64,000 nucleotides of DNA from Paramecium octaurelia (lineage: Eukaryota; Ciliophora; Oligohymenophorea; Peniculida; Parameciidae): assembly GCA_905182995.1 (NCBI GenBank), contig CAJJDP010000156.1, positions 124,001 to 188,000 on the forward strand, read 5' to 3'. Below the pieces are notes generated by a model. That model did not search any database, was not told the DNA's origin, and worked only from the letters and a program-made list of their open reading frames with translations. This document shows positions 35,915 to 47,549 of the stretch, one piece after another. Every line of letters starts with the position of its first letter. Positions within the stretch are counted from its first letter, which is position 1. The position numbers were made by a program, and so were the translations under genes.

Positions 35915-36584
35915 ACTTTATTATAAAACTTATAAAATTAATACATTTTTCGTTCATCTCTATCATTCACATTAGATTTAACAGTTATAAAATAATAAAT
36001 ATCAATTAATAATGAAATCATTCCTATTTTTCTTTAATTTATAAATAAATAAATGTATTAATACTAATATACTTCTACATTCCTATGAATAGAATGTCAA
36101 AGAAAATTTATTATTACTTTAATTTTAACAGCAAGATTTCAAATACTTGTCGAATTCTATGTGAAAATAATAACAATAATAAATTATAAAGTTTTCCAAA
36201 TAACTAACTCATTTTATATAGGTTTTTTGTGTAATATTAAATAATATAGATATTTTATAATAATAATCTAAATTACAAAACTGTTAGATTGCACGTAATT
36301 CCTTAACCTATTCAAAATATCTAATTAGGAATAGATAATGATTAAAGTTTATACATATAGAAAATGGAAATGGCTATTTTATATCAATAAAATTATTTAG
36401 TAATAAAATTTGAATATATTGATTGTAAAATTAAAACTATAAATGGTTGTCTTCTTATATCTCAAGATATTTTAAATAATTGTTATTTAAATATTAGATA
36501 GAAAGTTAGTACTAAAAGCAAAATTGTTTGAATTAGGTTGATAATTTATAGAGTAAAACACTATTTAAAAATAATAATAATATA
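35915..36584. other. very AT-rich intergenic region
   Basis: About 670 bp with long A/T tracts. No open frame with coding character, RNA gene or repeat was found. Confidence 0.5.
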
Positions 36585-37262
36585 ATGGGAAATTGTACAG
36601 CCGAAAGCATTTAGCAATATGAGAATGTAGAGTTCACTGAAGGAGATACATATGAAGGAGAGATGGAGAATGGATTCGCAGAGGGCTGGGGTGTATATAC
36701 TAGAAAGAATGGAGATCAATATATTGGTTGGGTAATACTAAATTATTTTAATGAAAGTGGCATAATGGGTTTTAGCATGGGATAGGCAAAGAAATATTTG
36801 CTGATAAAACAGAGTATGAAGGAACATTCGTAAAGGGAAAGAAACATGGCAAAGGTAAAATCACATTTCCAGATGGATCATCTTATGAAGGATAATTTTA
36901 AAAAGATAGTTTTTCAGGGGAAGGTGTTTACATATATCCTAATGGGATGAAGTTAATTGGTACAATAATGTTATAATTAAGTTTGGTAAGTGGATTGATA
37001 ATAGAAAAGAAGGCAGTGCATAGATTGTATTCGAAAATGGTAACATATTTGAATGCGTAAGAATATTATGAATTAAAAGTAATACAAAAATGATAAGAAA
37101 AATGGGGAAGGTCTATTCAAGTGGCCAGATGGATGTAGGTTTTAAAGTAACTGGGTAGATGGATAACTGTAAGGGGAATCGAGATTAATCGAGAATGGCA
37201 TCATGACGATTGGGGAATGGTTGAACAATAAATGTGTGAAGTGGGAATAATTGAATGATTGA
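36585..37262 (+). CDS. MORN-repeat protein, 200 aa, interrupted by a candidate IES
   Basis: Introns 36732-36757 (26 nt) and a 23-nt one near 37060, plus removal of the 26-bp segment 36961-36986, give exactly 201 codons. MORN units (YEG.F..G...G.G...) are plain: GDTYEGEMENGFAEGWGVY, KTEYEGTFVKGKKHGKGKI, FSGEGVYIYPNGMKL, IGKWIDNRKEG, KKNGEGLFKWPDG and GQLQGESRLIENG. MORN proteins bind membranes or act as cortical/basal-body scaffolds. The N-terminus MGNCTAES begins with a glycine and cysteine, which fits N-myristoylation/palmitoylation and membrane attachment. Confidence 0.85.
36961..36986. mobile_element. candidate retained IES, 26 bp
   Basis: The segment begins TACAATAA, a seven-of-eight match to the IES end consensus TAYAGYNR, and is followed by TA. 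It splits a MORN repeat between KLIG and KWIDNRKEG and shifts the frame. Taking out exactly these 26 bp restores the repeat. It ends in GG before TA, so it is not a GT...AG intron. 26 bp is the shortest and most frequent IES size class. The right end matches the consensus poorly. Confidence 0.6.
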
Positions 37263-37357
37263 TATCCAAGATCTATTTAATAAAATATAAAGATCAAAAA
37301 TGATTATATTATAATTAATTTTATAAACTCCACCAAAAATTTCAATTCAAATATTTA

Positions 37358-40061
37358 ATGGAGACACAAACACTTTTACATCAATTGGTAAAGCAAGCAT
37401 TCCCAGATTCAATTGAGGACAGCACATTAAATAACTATAAAACCTATTTTTTGAGAATTCTAAATGTGCGAACAGGGATTTCATTGATGGATGAATCTGA
37501 ACTTCAGGCAGAGATGACTAAAATGACTAATGTAATATCATATCTAAACAAAAGAAATCATAGGCATATAGATTGCAAGATTGTTTGAATCGATTGAGCA
37601 AAACGAGATTAAGAAAGAAGAATGAACTTGTTCATTTCCTATTTCGAACGAGTCAACTTGGCTAGAATAATAGTTATACAAATTAAACTTTAGACACCTT
37701 ATTTAAATCATAAGAGATATCTCAAATTAATTATTCTCAAACTATGCCCAAGAAAGTCATAGAAGAGAGTCCTAAAAATACTGATTAATTGAACTTTATC
37801 CAATAAATTACTGATAAAGGAAATGTGGCACTATCTATCACAGAAAAAGATCTGATTAAGGATCTAATATTTAGCATTTAAGGTATCGAGAGTTAATATA
37901 TCTGCTATGATCCAGTTAATGATTCATTTTAAGTGAAAAAAGATATAGCCATTAGTTCTGCTAGTAGGAAATTACTGAATGTATTGTGTGAATGTGGATG
38001 GCTGTTCAAAAAAATACAAGCATTTACTCAAAATAATTATAATAGTTTAGTATTATAAGCTTTACAGAATTCAATTAAAGAAGAATTAAATGAATATTAC
38101 AGATTGATTGCATATTTTGAAAATCTGCTAACAGAATCTACATTAACACTTAGGAAAATGTATATGTGGTTGAAACAGCCAATGCACCATTTAGTTTAAA
38201 TTAATTTAGTGTTATCATAAATTTTGACCAATGTCTCATTGGGTACTACATCTTCTTTAGTAATTTCTATTCTCTGCAGATATTCAAAGCATGGTTGTCC
38301 ATAAACATCATAATTGTTTTCTAGAATATTACATTAAACAACAATACCAATTGTTAGATTTATAAATCAATGGATTTTCGATGGGTCTTTAAGTGATCAA
38401 GCCTAAGAGTTCTTTATAGAAAGAAATGATACTAATAAAGTATAAATAAGAGACAGCGGAGAGTTATGGAAGAATGAATTCAAAGTTAATCAAGATAAAA
38501 TACCTTATATGATTTCTTTAAATGATTCTTATAAAATATTTGATACAGGTAGAGTTATTAATTGGCTTAGAAAATAGTGTAAATTCACACAATTCAATTA
38601 AAATTATGATTTAATAACAATTGATTTACTTGGTACAGAATAGTTTTCTCTATTTGTTGACTAAGTTAATAAGGAGTACAACAAATAGTTGATTTAATTA
38701 ATCAAACCAAACTTTAAAACTACACTTAATGCAATAAAAAGATTTTTATTATTGGGTTAAGGAGAATTCATACATACATTGATGGAATTATTATAAACTG
38801 AGTTAAATAAGCCAGCTCAATAATGTTATAGGCATACTTTGTTGAGTATTTTGGAATCAGCATTCAAAAATATTTCATAGGAGGTTAGATTGAATGTAAA
38901 ACTCCTTGAGCCATCTTAAAATGATACTGGTTGGGAAATCTTCTGCTTGGATTATACTATTGATGAACCTTTGAATACTATTTTTAATTAGAAGATTATG
39001 TTATCTTATTATAGAATTTTCAATTTTTTATGGAGAATTAAAAGAGTTGAATTTACCTTAACTTAATGTTGGAAAATGCATCAAAAGTTTATGGCAATTC
39101 CTAATCAATTCCAATCTATCAAAAAAGCAATTTAATTAAGTTACCAAATGATGAATGAGATGCAACATTTTATCAAAAATTTTTATAGCTATCTCATGTT
39201 GGAAGCAATAGAAAGTTCTTGGAAAAAGTTTATAGATGAATAAGATAAAATTTAGGATTTGGATAGTTTAATCAAAACACATGAACTATTCATATCAGAT
39301 ATATTAGACAGATCATTCTTAAATACAAAGGGAGAATTAACATAAAAGTTGTTATTCAAATTATTTGATTATATTTTTAGATTTAAGAGTTGCCAAGAGT
39401 TGCTTTTAAGCTTTGCAAAGGATTAAATATCATAAACTGATAATTAGCAATTATAATTGAAAAATTTACTTAACAAACAATAAACATTGGGGAGATAAAC
39501 TCAAAATAAAAATTAAGACATTATAAAATCTTTATTGGAATTGAGGAAATAATATAGAGATTAAATGTTTGAATTGCTAGAAAAACTTAAAAAGGAAGAT
39601 AGATTAAAATTCCTTCATTTCAAATTAGATTTCAATGAATACTATTTAGGAATCTAAGAATCCAAAATATTTAATCAAGATTTGGAGAGGTAATCAACAA
39701 ATAAAATTTAATCATAGGTTTATAGAGAAATGCTTGCCAAAAGTAAACGAAGTCTAAGTACCACCTCATCGAGTATAAAGTAATAAATCACTAGTACAAC
39801 CCCAATAGCCATAGCAAAGAACCTTCAATATAAATACTGAATTTTAGAATGAAGTGAGATCAGTCAAAGAAGGATGTAAGATGGTTATTTAAAATTTTAG
39901 TAAAATTATTAGAAGAATAAAGAAGATAATAACTGTAATTAAAAGATTAATTCAATAAATCCCCTTTACAAAAATCTCCATTATTATAGATTCCACCAAC
40001 AATGACAGAACATGAAAAACGAAAGAACGATGAAGATTTAAGTTCAAGTGATGATGATTGA
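37358..40061 (+). CDS. gamma-tubulin complex component 3 (GCP3/Spc98)
   Basis: Four exons with introns 37532-37563 (32), 39690-39717 (28) and 39876-39900 (25) give 872 aa. GRIP-domain marks in order: LIKDLIFSIQGIESQYICYD, ECGWLFKKIQAF, GCPQTSQLFSRIL, RFINQWIFDGSL then EFFIERND, IPYMISLNDSYKIFDTGR, HTLLSILESAFKNIS, EVRLNVKLLEPSQNDTGWEIF, FNQKIMLSYYRIFNFLWRIKRVEF. The DTGW.IF..DY motif is typical of GCP3 and not GCP2. With GCP2 and gamma-tubulin it forms the small complex that nucleates microtubules. The extra C-terminal tail (PPHRVQSNKSLVQPQQPQQR, ending DDD) is disordered and specific. Confidence 0.93.
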
Positions 40062-40642
40062 GAGTGATAGTTTATGGAATTTATTTATTTTTGAAATTAA
40101 TAAACATTCAATATAATAATCATTGATTATAAATCCTGGTTAATTAGAATGTCTTTAGAAACAACATTATGTTTAAAACCCATTAAAATTATTACAAGAA
40201 AATAATTCAATAACATGAATGAATCAATTAAAACTAGATCAAAACAAATAATATCAAAATTGAAAAAGTTGATTTAACCATGAATGGTTAGTAAATATAT
40301 TAAAATCACTTTATGAAACACTGTAAAAGAAAAATATGTTGTTATTTAGTTATTTTTTGTTCTGAAATTTATGAAAATTATCAAAGAAAGTCTTATTAAT
40401 TACAAAAATCACATAAAATAACAAATTTCTTGTAGAAAAACCAATATAAATTTTGGAACAAAATTACCAAACACAAAGAAAAAATCTTATAGTCAATTAT
40501 TTTAAAATCATTGTTTAAGATTGCTTTATCTTTTAGAATAAATGTAGAAGTATCAATGTGTTTTAATTTTCATAATTACTCTTGTTGAGGTTTAAAATAC
40601 AAATTAAAAATAAGTCTAAATTTATATAAATTCAATTTATCA
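40062..40642. other. AT-rich intergenic region
   Basis: Lies between convergent genes. No supported gene, RNA or repeat. Confidence 0.5.
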
Positions 40643-41296
40643 TCATTATTTTATTCTAATGTGCACATTTTGTATGCTATATCTTGAAGAATAACTTAAC
40701 AAGTTATAATTAGGTAAATGGTGACTTGCAGATTTTGCTTTTTTTGCTGTCTTATCAAGACTATACTAAATCAGTTTTTCATTATTTCTAATTCTAAATT
40801 GATTTAACAAAACAGGATGCTGATCATTTCTCTTCGTGCTGCGATTAGTTATAGCATTTCGTTCACTTGCATAACTATTCCTTTAATGCATTGATTTAAA
40901 CATAGTAGGAACTTCTATTTTCAACTGAGAGCGGTCTTTCCAGTATTTCACTGTCGATAATATTACTGAGGCCCTCTTTACAGCCTTACGTAATACAATC
41001 CTATTATCTATTTTTGGTTTTTGACTAATATGATATAAACAATTATTTATAGGGTATAGGCAATTTAATCTAAGCAATTTCTAACAGCTCTTGCCCTCTT
41101 AAAAGCTTTTTCTTCTTTATTTCTTTGGTATATCATCTAATTCAGCAATTTAGGATGTATTTCTCAGCCTTTTTGGCTGAACTAACGACACTAAAAGTGA
41201 ATTTCTCTTCTAATTTACTAATTTATACTCTCTTTAACTCATTAAGCAATTTAATGCCATCTATCCTAATGATAGATATGCTTATTGAGTCTTCAT
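40643..41296 (-). CDS. basic Ser/Asn/Arg-rich protein, 217 aa, unknown
   Basis: One exon of 218 codons without TGA, with TAA/TAG glutamines. The product is basic throughout (KQRRKSFQEGKSC, RIVLRKAVKRASVILSTVK, NRSTKRNDQH, KTAKKAKSASHH). No domain is recognised; nucleic-acid or tubulin binding would suit the charge. A short hairpin at 41163-41180 lies inside this frame and is simply coding. The start codon coincides with the first bases of the 1.4-kb repeated block. Confidence 0.6.
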
Positions 41297-41494
41297 AATA
41301 TTTTTAATTATTTTATTTTTAAAATACATTAACAGCAACTTTTACCTTCCATCTCCTTTCCCATACATATCCCAGGCTTTGTAGCATTCACTATTTGCTA
41401 ATAGATTAGTAAATTAATCACATTTAGTTTCTAAGTGCCAATCGTTCTTAAAACTGAAGAATATAACCTATTTAACAATTAGTCAATAGAAGAG

Positions 41495-41810
41495 ATGAAG
41501 AAACTGAAAATCCAAGAAATTACAACGGCTGACCTTTAAGTAAATATCTCTCTCAATAACTGTCATAAATGGATCTATATTAAATTTCAAACCTCGGATG
41601 ATACCCAATTACCATAATTAAGTAAAGAAATGCTAGATATGTTTGGAGTTTCTCCAAAAATTTGAAATCAAGCTATGCAAGAATTACCTTAATTAAAAAA
41701 AATAAAAACAGCATTTATAGTTTAATTGGAAGTAAATAAATACCTTGTAAGATCTTGAGAGATTTCATAAAATATTTCTGAATTATAATACTTAAATTAT
41801 TATCTTATGA
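41495..41810 (+). CDS. small hypothetical protein, 96 aa (copy 1)
   Basis: Two exons with a 25-nt intron (GTTTCTCC...AATCAAG) give 97 codons: MKKLKIQEITTADLQVN, HKWIYIKFQTSDDTQLPQLS, then a Lys/Gln/Asn-rich helical end. Its TGA overlaps the ATG of the next open frame. No family; coding status moderate because AT-rich frames stay open easily under this code. Confidence 0.4.
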
Positions 41811-42226
41811 GCAATAAGAAAAGTTAACAAACTAAATAGATGAATGATAAAAAGGTTTGGGTTCGATATAATGTCTTTGCACTTTTTCATATCGAATTCA
41901 ATAATTAGCTCAAATTACAAATGGCTTAGCTATACTAATTATAGTATTTTTAACAGTAAATTCCTTTGGATAGTTATGATTCATCTATTAAGGTATATGA
42001 ATAATGTAATTAATAAATCAATGATTATTTATTAAATATCAAATACAAGATAATAAATATAATGATATTATTGAATCTGATAATTAATTAATCAAAGATT
42101 AAGAATCTCCAGTTAGTACCGAATGAAGGGAGTTAACAAATCAAATTGAAGAAGGATAGTACAATTTCAACAAGCAACTTTAATTTTCGATTGAAGGGCA
42201 ATCAACCAGGAAATCAAAGAAGATGA
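41807..42226 (+). CDS. hypothetical Gln/Asn-rich frame (copy 1)
   Basis: Open for 140 codons from ATG at 41807 (MSNKKSQQTKQMNDKKVWVR). From about 42050 another frame looks better (KYNDIIESDNQLIKDQESP, then after a 21-nt intron 42112-42132 LTNQIEEGQYNFNKQLQFS), so the true gene may switch frame through an undetected intron or insertion and end near 42340. Product unknown. Confidence 0.35.
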
Positions 42227-42881
42227 AATAATTTATTAAGCCAATGAAAATGGATGTGTGGCAAATCAGGATCCATTCGTATTATAAATAATAAAATAAA
42301 TAGCCATTCATAATATTTATTTTTGCCTTTTTCTATTGAATGATTGTTTATTAAGCAATGCATCTCATTAGGTATAAAATATTAGTTGAAGCATTGATTT
42401 GAATCGATTTCCTTTTTTCAACATCTTCGAATCAAAATGATTTTCAACAATATTAGATACTTGGTTCTACTAAATAACCTAATCTACATTTTAGTCATAA
42501 ATATATATGTACTCTAGAATAACATCATTTCATGGAAAAATTCTCTTAAATAAAAATTATTTGAATGAAATAAATATATGGTATTTCTATCAATGATAAT
42601 ACACAATTGATAATTTCTGTCAATTTTGAATTATGAAATTAAAACAATATTATATTATTTTGATTATTTTTAATTATATNCATAATATTTTTAATTATTT
42701 TATTTTTAAAATACATTAACAGCAACTTTTACCTTCCATCTCCTTTCCCATACATATCCCAGGCTTTGTAGCATTCACTATTTGCTAATAGATTAGTAAA
42801 TTAATCACATTTAGTTTCTAAGTGCCAATCGTTCTTAAAACTGAAGAATATAACCTATTTAACAATTAGTCAATAGAAGAG

Positions 42882-43197
42882 ATGAAGAAACTGAAAATCC
42901 AAGAAATTACAACGGCTGACCTTTAAGTAAATATCTCTCTCAATAACTGTCATAAATGGATCTATATTAAATTTCAAACCTCGGATGATACCCAATTACC
43001 ATAATTAAGTAAAGAAATGCTAGATATGTTTGGAGTTTCTCCAAAAATTTGAAATCAAGCTATGCAAGAATTACCTTAATTAAAAAAAATAAAAACAGCA
43101 TTTATAGTTTAATTGGAAGTAAATAAATACCTTGTAAGATCTTGAGAGATTTCATAAAATATTTCTGAATTATAATACTTAAATTATTATCTTATGA
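42882..43197 (+). CDS. small hypothetical protein, 96 aa (copy 2 of the frame at 41495)
   Basis: Identical to 41495-41810 at offset 1,387; most likely the same locus repeated by the assembly. Confidence 0.3.
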
Positions 43198-43613
43198 GCA
43201 ATAAGAAAAGTTAACAAACTAAATAGATGAATGATAAAAAGGTTTGGGTTCGATATAATGTCTTTGCACTTTTTCATATCGAATTCAATAATTAGCTCAA
43301 ATTACAAATGGCTTAGCTATACTAATTATAGTATTTTTAACAGTAAATTCCTTTGGATAGTTATGATTCATCTATTAAGGTATATGAATAATGTAATTAA
43401 TAAATCAATGATTATTTATTAAATATCAAATACAAGATAATAAATATAATGATATTATTGAATCTGATAATTAATTAATCAAAGATTAAGAATCTCCAGT
43501 TAGTACCGAATGAAGGGAGTTAACAAATCAAATTGAAGAAGGATAGTACAATTTCAACAAGCAACTTTAATTTTCGATTGAAGGGCAATCAACCAGGAAA
43601 TCAAAGAAGATGA
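43194..43613 (+). CDS. hypothetical Gln/Asn-rich frame (copy 2 of the frame at 41807)
   Basis: Identical to 41807-42226 at offset 1,387; most likely the same locus repeated by the assembly. Confidence 0.25.
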
Positions 43614-44066
43614 AATAATTTATTAAGCCAATGAAAATGGATGTGTGGCAAATCAGGATCCATTCGTATTATAAATAATAAAATAAATAGCCATTCATAA
43701 TATTTATTTTTGCCTTTTTCTATTGAATGATTGTTTATTAAGCAATGCATCTCATTAGGTATAAAATATTAGTTGAAGCATTGATTTGAATCGATTTCCT
43801 TTTTTCAACATCTTCGAATCAAAATGATTTTCAACAATATTAGATACTTGGTTCTACTAAATAACCTAATCTACATTTTAGTCATAAATATATATGTACT
43901 CTAGAATAACATCATTTCATGGAAAAATTCTCTTAAATAAAAATTATTTGAATGAAATAAATATATGGTATTTCTATCAATGATAATACACAATTGATAA
44001 TTTCTGTCAATTTTGAATTATGAAATTAAAACAATATTATATTATTTTGATTATTTTTAATTATAT

Positions 44067-44993
44067 TTAATGAACACTCACAAAATTTTGCTAATAAAAT
44101 TAAAATTCATTTCATAAATCAATGAGAATGTTTTAATAAATATTGATATTAATATAATCATAAGTAAAAATATAGATAAAATTATCTACATTAATAATTA
44201 TTAAAATAAAACTAAACACATCATCAATTTATATTAAAGAGGAATATGACAAGTAATGTTTCCTTTTTTAATATTTTAGGAATTCCTTTATGAAAAGTAT
44301 CATAAAGGGAAATTTTTCGATTTCAGCTTGGTTGAGTAGGTGCGTTTTAGATTATCCCAATGGACACGAGATACCATTTAGTTAAATAGCATACTTTAAA
44401 AGTGCAATACCTAGTCTAAAAAATCATAAAATTGTTACACTAAGAATTTTTTCGTTAATTGGAATTTCAAATCATTATCCCATATCTTTCCTTTAGGTTT
44501 TCAATGTGTCACTCTTCTGTTGGTGAAACAATTATGTAATCCAATCAATTTTTATGTATAAATTTTGTGAACTTATCACCTTCCTTCTTATTTGACTGTC
44601 TCGCAGTGATTGTTAAATCAATAATGAAAGGAATGCTTTAATTATTTTGTCTTTCAAAATTAGTTTAATAAATTAATATATTTGATCTTAAATATTCAGG
44701 TAAAATTTACAACAGGTTAAACTTAATTTTTAAGGAATTTAAAGTTTTTTTAAAGATTACTGAAGAATTCCAAGAAGATTTGTAAATGAATAAAGAAATT
44801 CTTCCTCAAAATTGATGAGAGATTTATACTTCAGTCTAAAGAAGTTCTTGTTTGTAATAACTAAATCCTATTTTAATTAATTCTATATTTACTATTTATT
44901 TGATTTAATTAAAAAACTGTTTTCTTAAAAGATTTAATTAATTAATTTTTTTCATTAATAAATTTTTCCCTATATATAATATGAAAATCAAAA
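44067..44993. other. AT-rich gene-poor region
   Basis: Short open stretches on the minus strand (for example MVSRVHWDNLKRTYSTKL near 44290-44390) have some protein-like character but are broken and cannot be assigned. No repeat or RNA is seen. Confidence 0.4.
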
Positions 44994-45463
44994 TCATGCC
45001 ATTAATCCCAAAAGACCGAGTGAAATAACTGACAAGATGTAAGCACTGTCGGTGGTAGTGCCATTATCTGTTCCATTATTGGTACTATTTGAATTATTTG
45101 GAGTGACAGATCCTGCAATGCAACTTTCACATTTATTAGTAGCGGCATTCCAACTATAGGTGTAAGCTGATTTAGTGTAGCAAATCTTGGAATCGGTCAT
45201 GGTTCCTGGATCAGCAGCAGCGCATTTTCCGCTTTAAAGAACACAAACAGTAGAAGAGGCTCCATCGAAACTTGGAATAGGTTGACAATCAGTCCCTGTG
45301 GCAAAGGTATCACATGTGTGATTAGCACAAGATGTTCCTGCTGAGTTTTCAGTCCATTTACATGTTGGGTTGGTTGTACAAGCCAATTTATCTTTTGTAG
45401 CATCAGCACATGCTGTGAAGGTCTTGCATGTTCCATTAACTTTAGCAAATTTGCTCTAGATGT
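44994..45463 (-). pseudogene. 5'-truncated surface (immobilization) antigen relic
   Basis: Encodes only the last portion of a surface antigen: KVNGTCKTFTACADATKDK, repeated Cys spacing, ICYTKSAYTYSWN..TNKCESC, an Asn/Thr/Gly-rich spacer and a hydrophobic GPI-signal-like end (YILSVISLGLLGLMA). It aligns by eye with the C-terminus of the large antigen gene at 52695 (KVNGTCKTFTACADA, ICYSKSYYTHTWN, KCESC). Upstream of about 45463 the similarity stops abruptly and there is no start codon or signal peptide. It is therefore a fragment, probably left by recombination. Confidence 0.75.
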
Positions 45464-47549
45464 ATCGATACTGATGGATTAAAAAACTAGTATGAGATGT
45501 TAAAATGAAAGAATTTCTAAAAATATCAATAATTTTGATTTCATTTTGATTAAATGATGATTGTGAGAACATTCCTTAACAATAAAAATATACATCTATA
45601 TTTTACTTGAAGGGTTTGTAATCAATTTTGTGACTCTATTATAGTTTAGGCACCCAAACAAATCAAATGAGCAAATAACAAATTTTTTGATATTTTACTT
45701 AATTCTTTAGTATTGATTTGTCTTAAGTAAATAAAGATAAAATTGAGATGTAATCTAATGTTGCTTTAACAAAGAAGAAAAGTTAAAAAATTCAAAAAAT
45801 TGAATACTAAGTGATCCAAAATTATGAAAAAGATGAAGACTCAATAAATCATGATTTAGACTTTTTTAATAAAGAAATTGTGCGTCAAAAACATTGATTG
45901 AGAATAAAAAAAGTTATATTGATAAATCAATTATTTTCCTTCTAAAAATAACTCATGTTGTAATTTAGATTTCTTCTTACTGTATTACATTTCAACTTCA
46001 ATTTTGAAAGGTAAATGCATGAAATGCTTTTCCAAAATAATCTGAATTTTTTTCTAGAATGTATATAAAATATATTAATATTAATTAATTATAAAAATGA
46101 ATTATTAAGAGTGAAAAATAAAATTTTCATTCAGAGGAGATTAAGTGGTCTAGAATAAACAAGATGGACTTAGAATCTTTTATAATTTTTAGGTATTATA
46201 AAGTGAGATAAAAGAAATTAATAAGATCATTTAGAGTGAAATGATGTGTGATTAATTAAATAATTATAATGTTATTCAAAATATTAGAAAAAGTTCTGAA
46301 TTCCACTTTTGTTGGAGTAAAACTGATCGATTAAACTCCTTATAGAGCTTATATAAATTAAAAAATTTTAATGAATTTCGTTTGATCTTTAACAATAATC
46401 ACACATTACTTTATTGTTTTTATTGCTGAAACTTATTATATACATTATTTGTTTTGAGTATTTAGGGTAGTTTTCTTCTAATTGATACTTTAGACCTTTA
46501 TGATTTGCTAAGTTATAATAAAAGAAATTATGATATTAAAAAGACTATCTTAACTGCTTCAACCGAAAGCTTGGTTTACAAAAATTTAATAAATATTAGA
46601 ATAATATTTAAAATAAAAATAATCGCTACAGTATTATCCAACGATACATATTCCAGACCTTTTTCTTTTTTATCAATTTAAGTTTTGTTATCGTTTTTTT
46701 ATCCTAAGTTTCTGAAACTTCATCTTCTTTTTTTGCTAACTAACAATATCTCTGATTTATTCTGTATATTGTTCCAAGATTAACAATAAAAAAATCATTA
46801 AGGGCTTATAGTTAAGGAATCCTAAGAAAATAAAATAATTCATCTATTTTTTGTGTTATTGAATTCTATGTTTTATTTTTAATTACTATATAATACTCTA
46901 TAAAAATAAGATTTGTTTTTGATTTATTTCTTTATATCTTAAGCATCTTAAGAATATAGTAATTATATAAAATTAATCAAACCAATCTGTATATATACCA
47001 ACTTCTTATTGATATAAATTCATTCCGCAGCAATTTTAATATCAAAGGGGTGTAAATTAGGCATTATTGGTTGGTACAGAATTTTATGAGTTATCTGTAT
47101 AGCGGCTTTAATCTGGTTTCATTTGCCTTAGACAAAAAAATCTTAAGTATTTTTAACTTTGACAACACCACGAAGAATTTTTGCTTTTAAATTATGATTA
47201 TTGTTGTTTTGAGTAGTTATTATTATTAATACACATATACAATTAAATTCCTAAAGGTTTTAATCTTCGTAATAATATTTTCTAATCTCTTTTCTAACTA
47301 TTTTTTTTAACATTTTTGTCTCCTAATTGGATTAGAAGTTCTGACTAAGATAATTTTGAATGACAAATCATAATATGAGGAAATGAGAAGTTACAATTGT
47401 GCTATTTACAAATTTAGGGATTTAATTTGAATAATTCTGTAAAATTATTAGGACAATCAATTTGATTTAATCAAAATCCTTTGTTTTAAAATTCAATTAT
47501 AATCCATAACTGCCTTTGTAAATTTTTTCCAGCCCCTTTGAGATATTCT
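45464..47549. other. very AT-rich, gene-poor region
   Basis: No supported gene. A minus-strand scrap near 47030-47130 contains HPFDIKIA, which recalls the HPFEASDIKIA segment of the pseudokinase at 17102-18045. It may be a kinase remnant, but the flanks are not alignable. Confidence 0.4.

Larger units (their letters stand above)
41294..42679. repeat. overlapping contig end, copy 1 (1,386 bp)
   Basis: Repeated at 42681-44066 at offset 1,387 with no difference that I can see, and separated by a single N at 42680. Copy 1 ends at the N and copy 2 starts at it, which is the pattern of two contigs that were placed side by side without merging. Confidence 0.85.
42681..44066. repeat. overlapping contig end, copy 2 (1,386 bp)
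   Basis: Same sequence as 41294-42679. Any gene in it is the same gene seen twice. Confidence 0.85.

Noticed and set aside
41163-41180. Perfect hairpin TCAGCC-TTTTT-GGCTGA resembling the 5' stem of U2 snRNA
   Set aside because: The conserved U2 branch-site pairing sequence is absent, and the hairpin lies in frame within the gene at 40643-41296.
41998-42056. A possible 26-bp TA-bounded insertion in the frame at 41807
   Set aside because: Two different TA pairs would work equally well in this AT-rich stretch and neither end fits the IES consensus.
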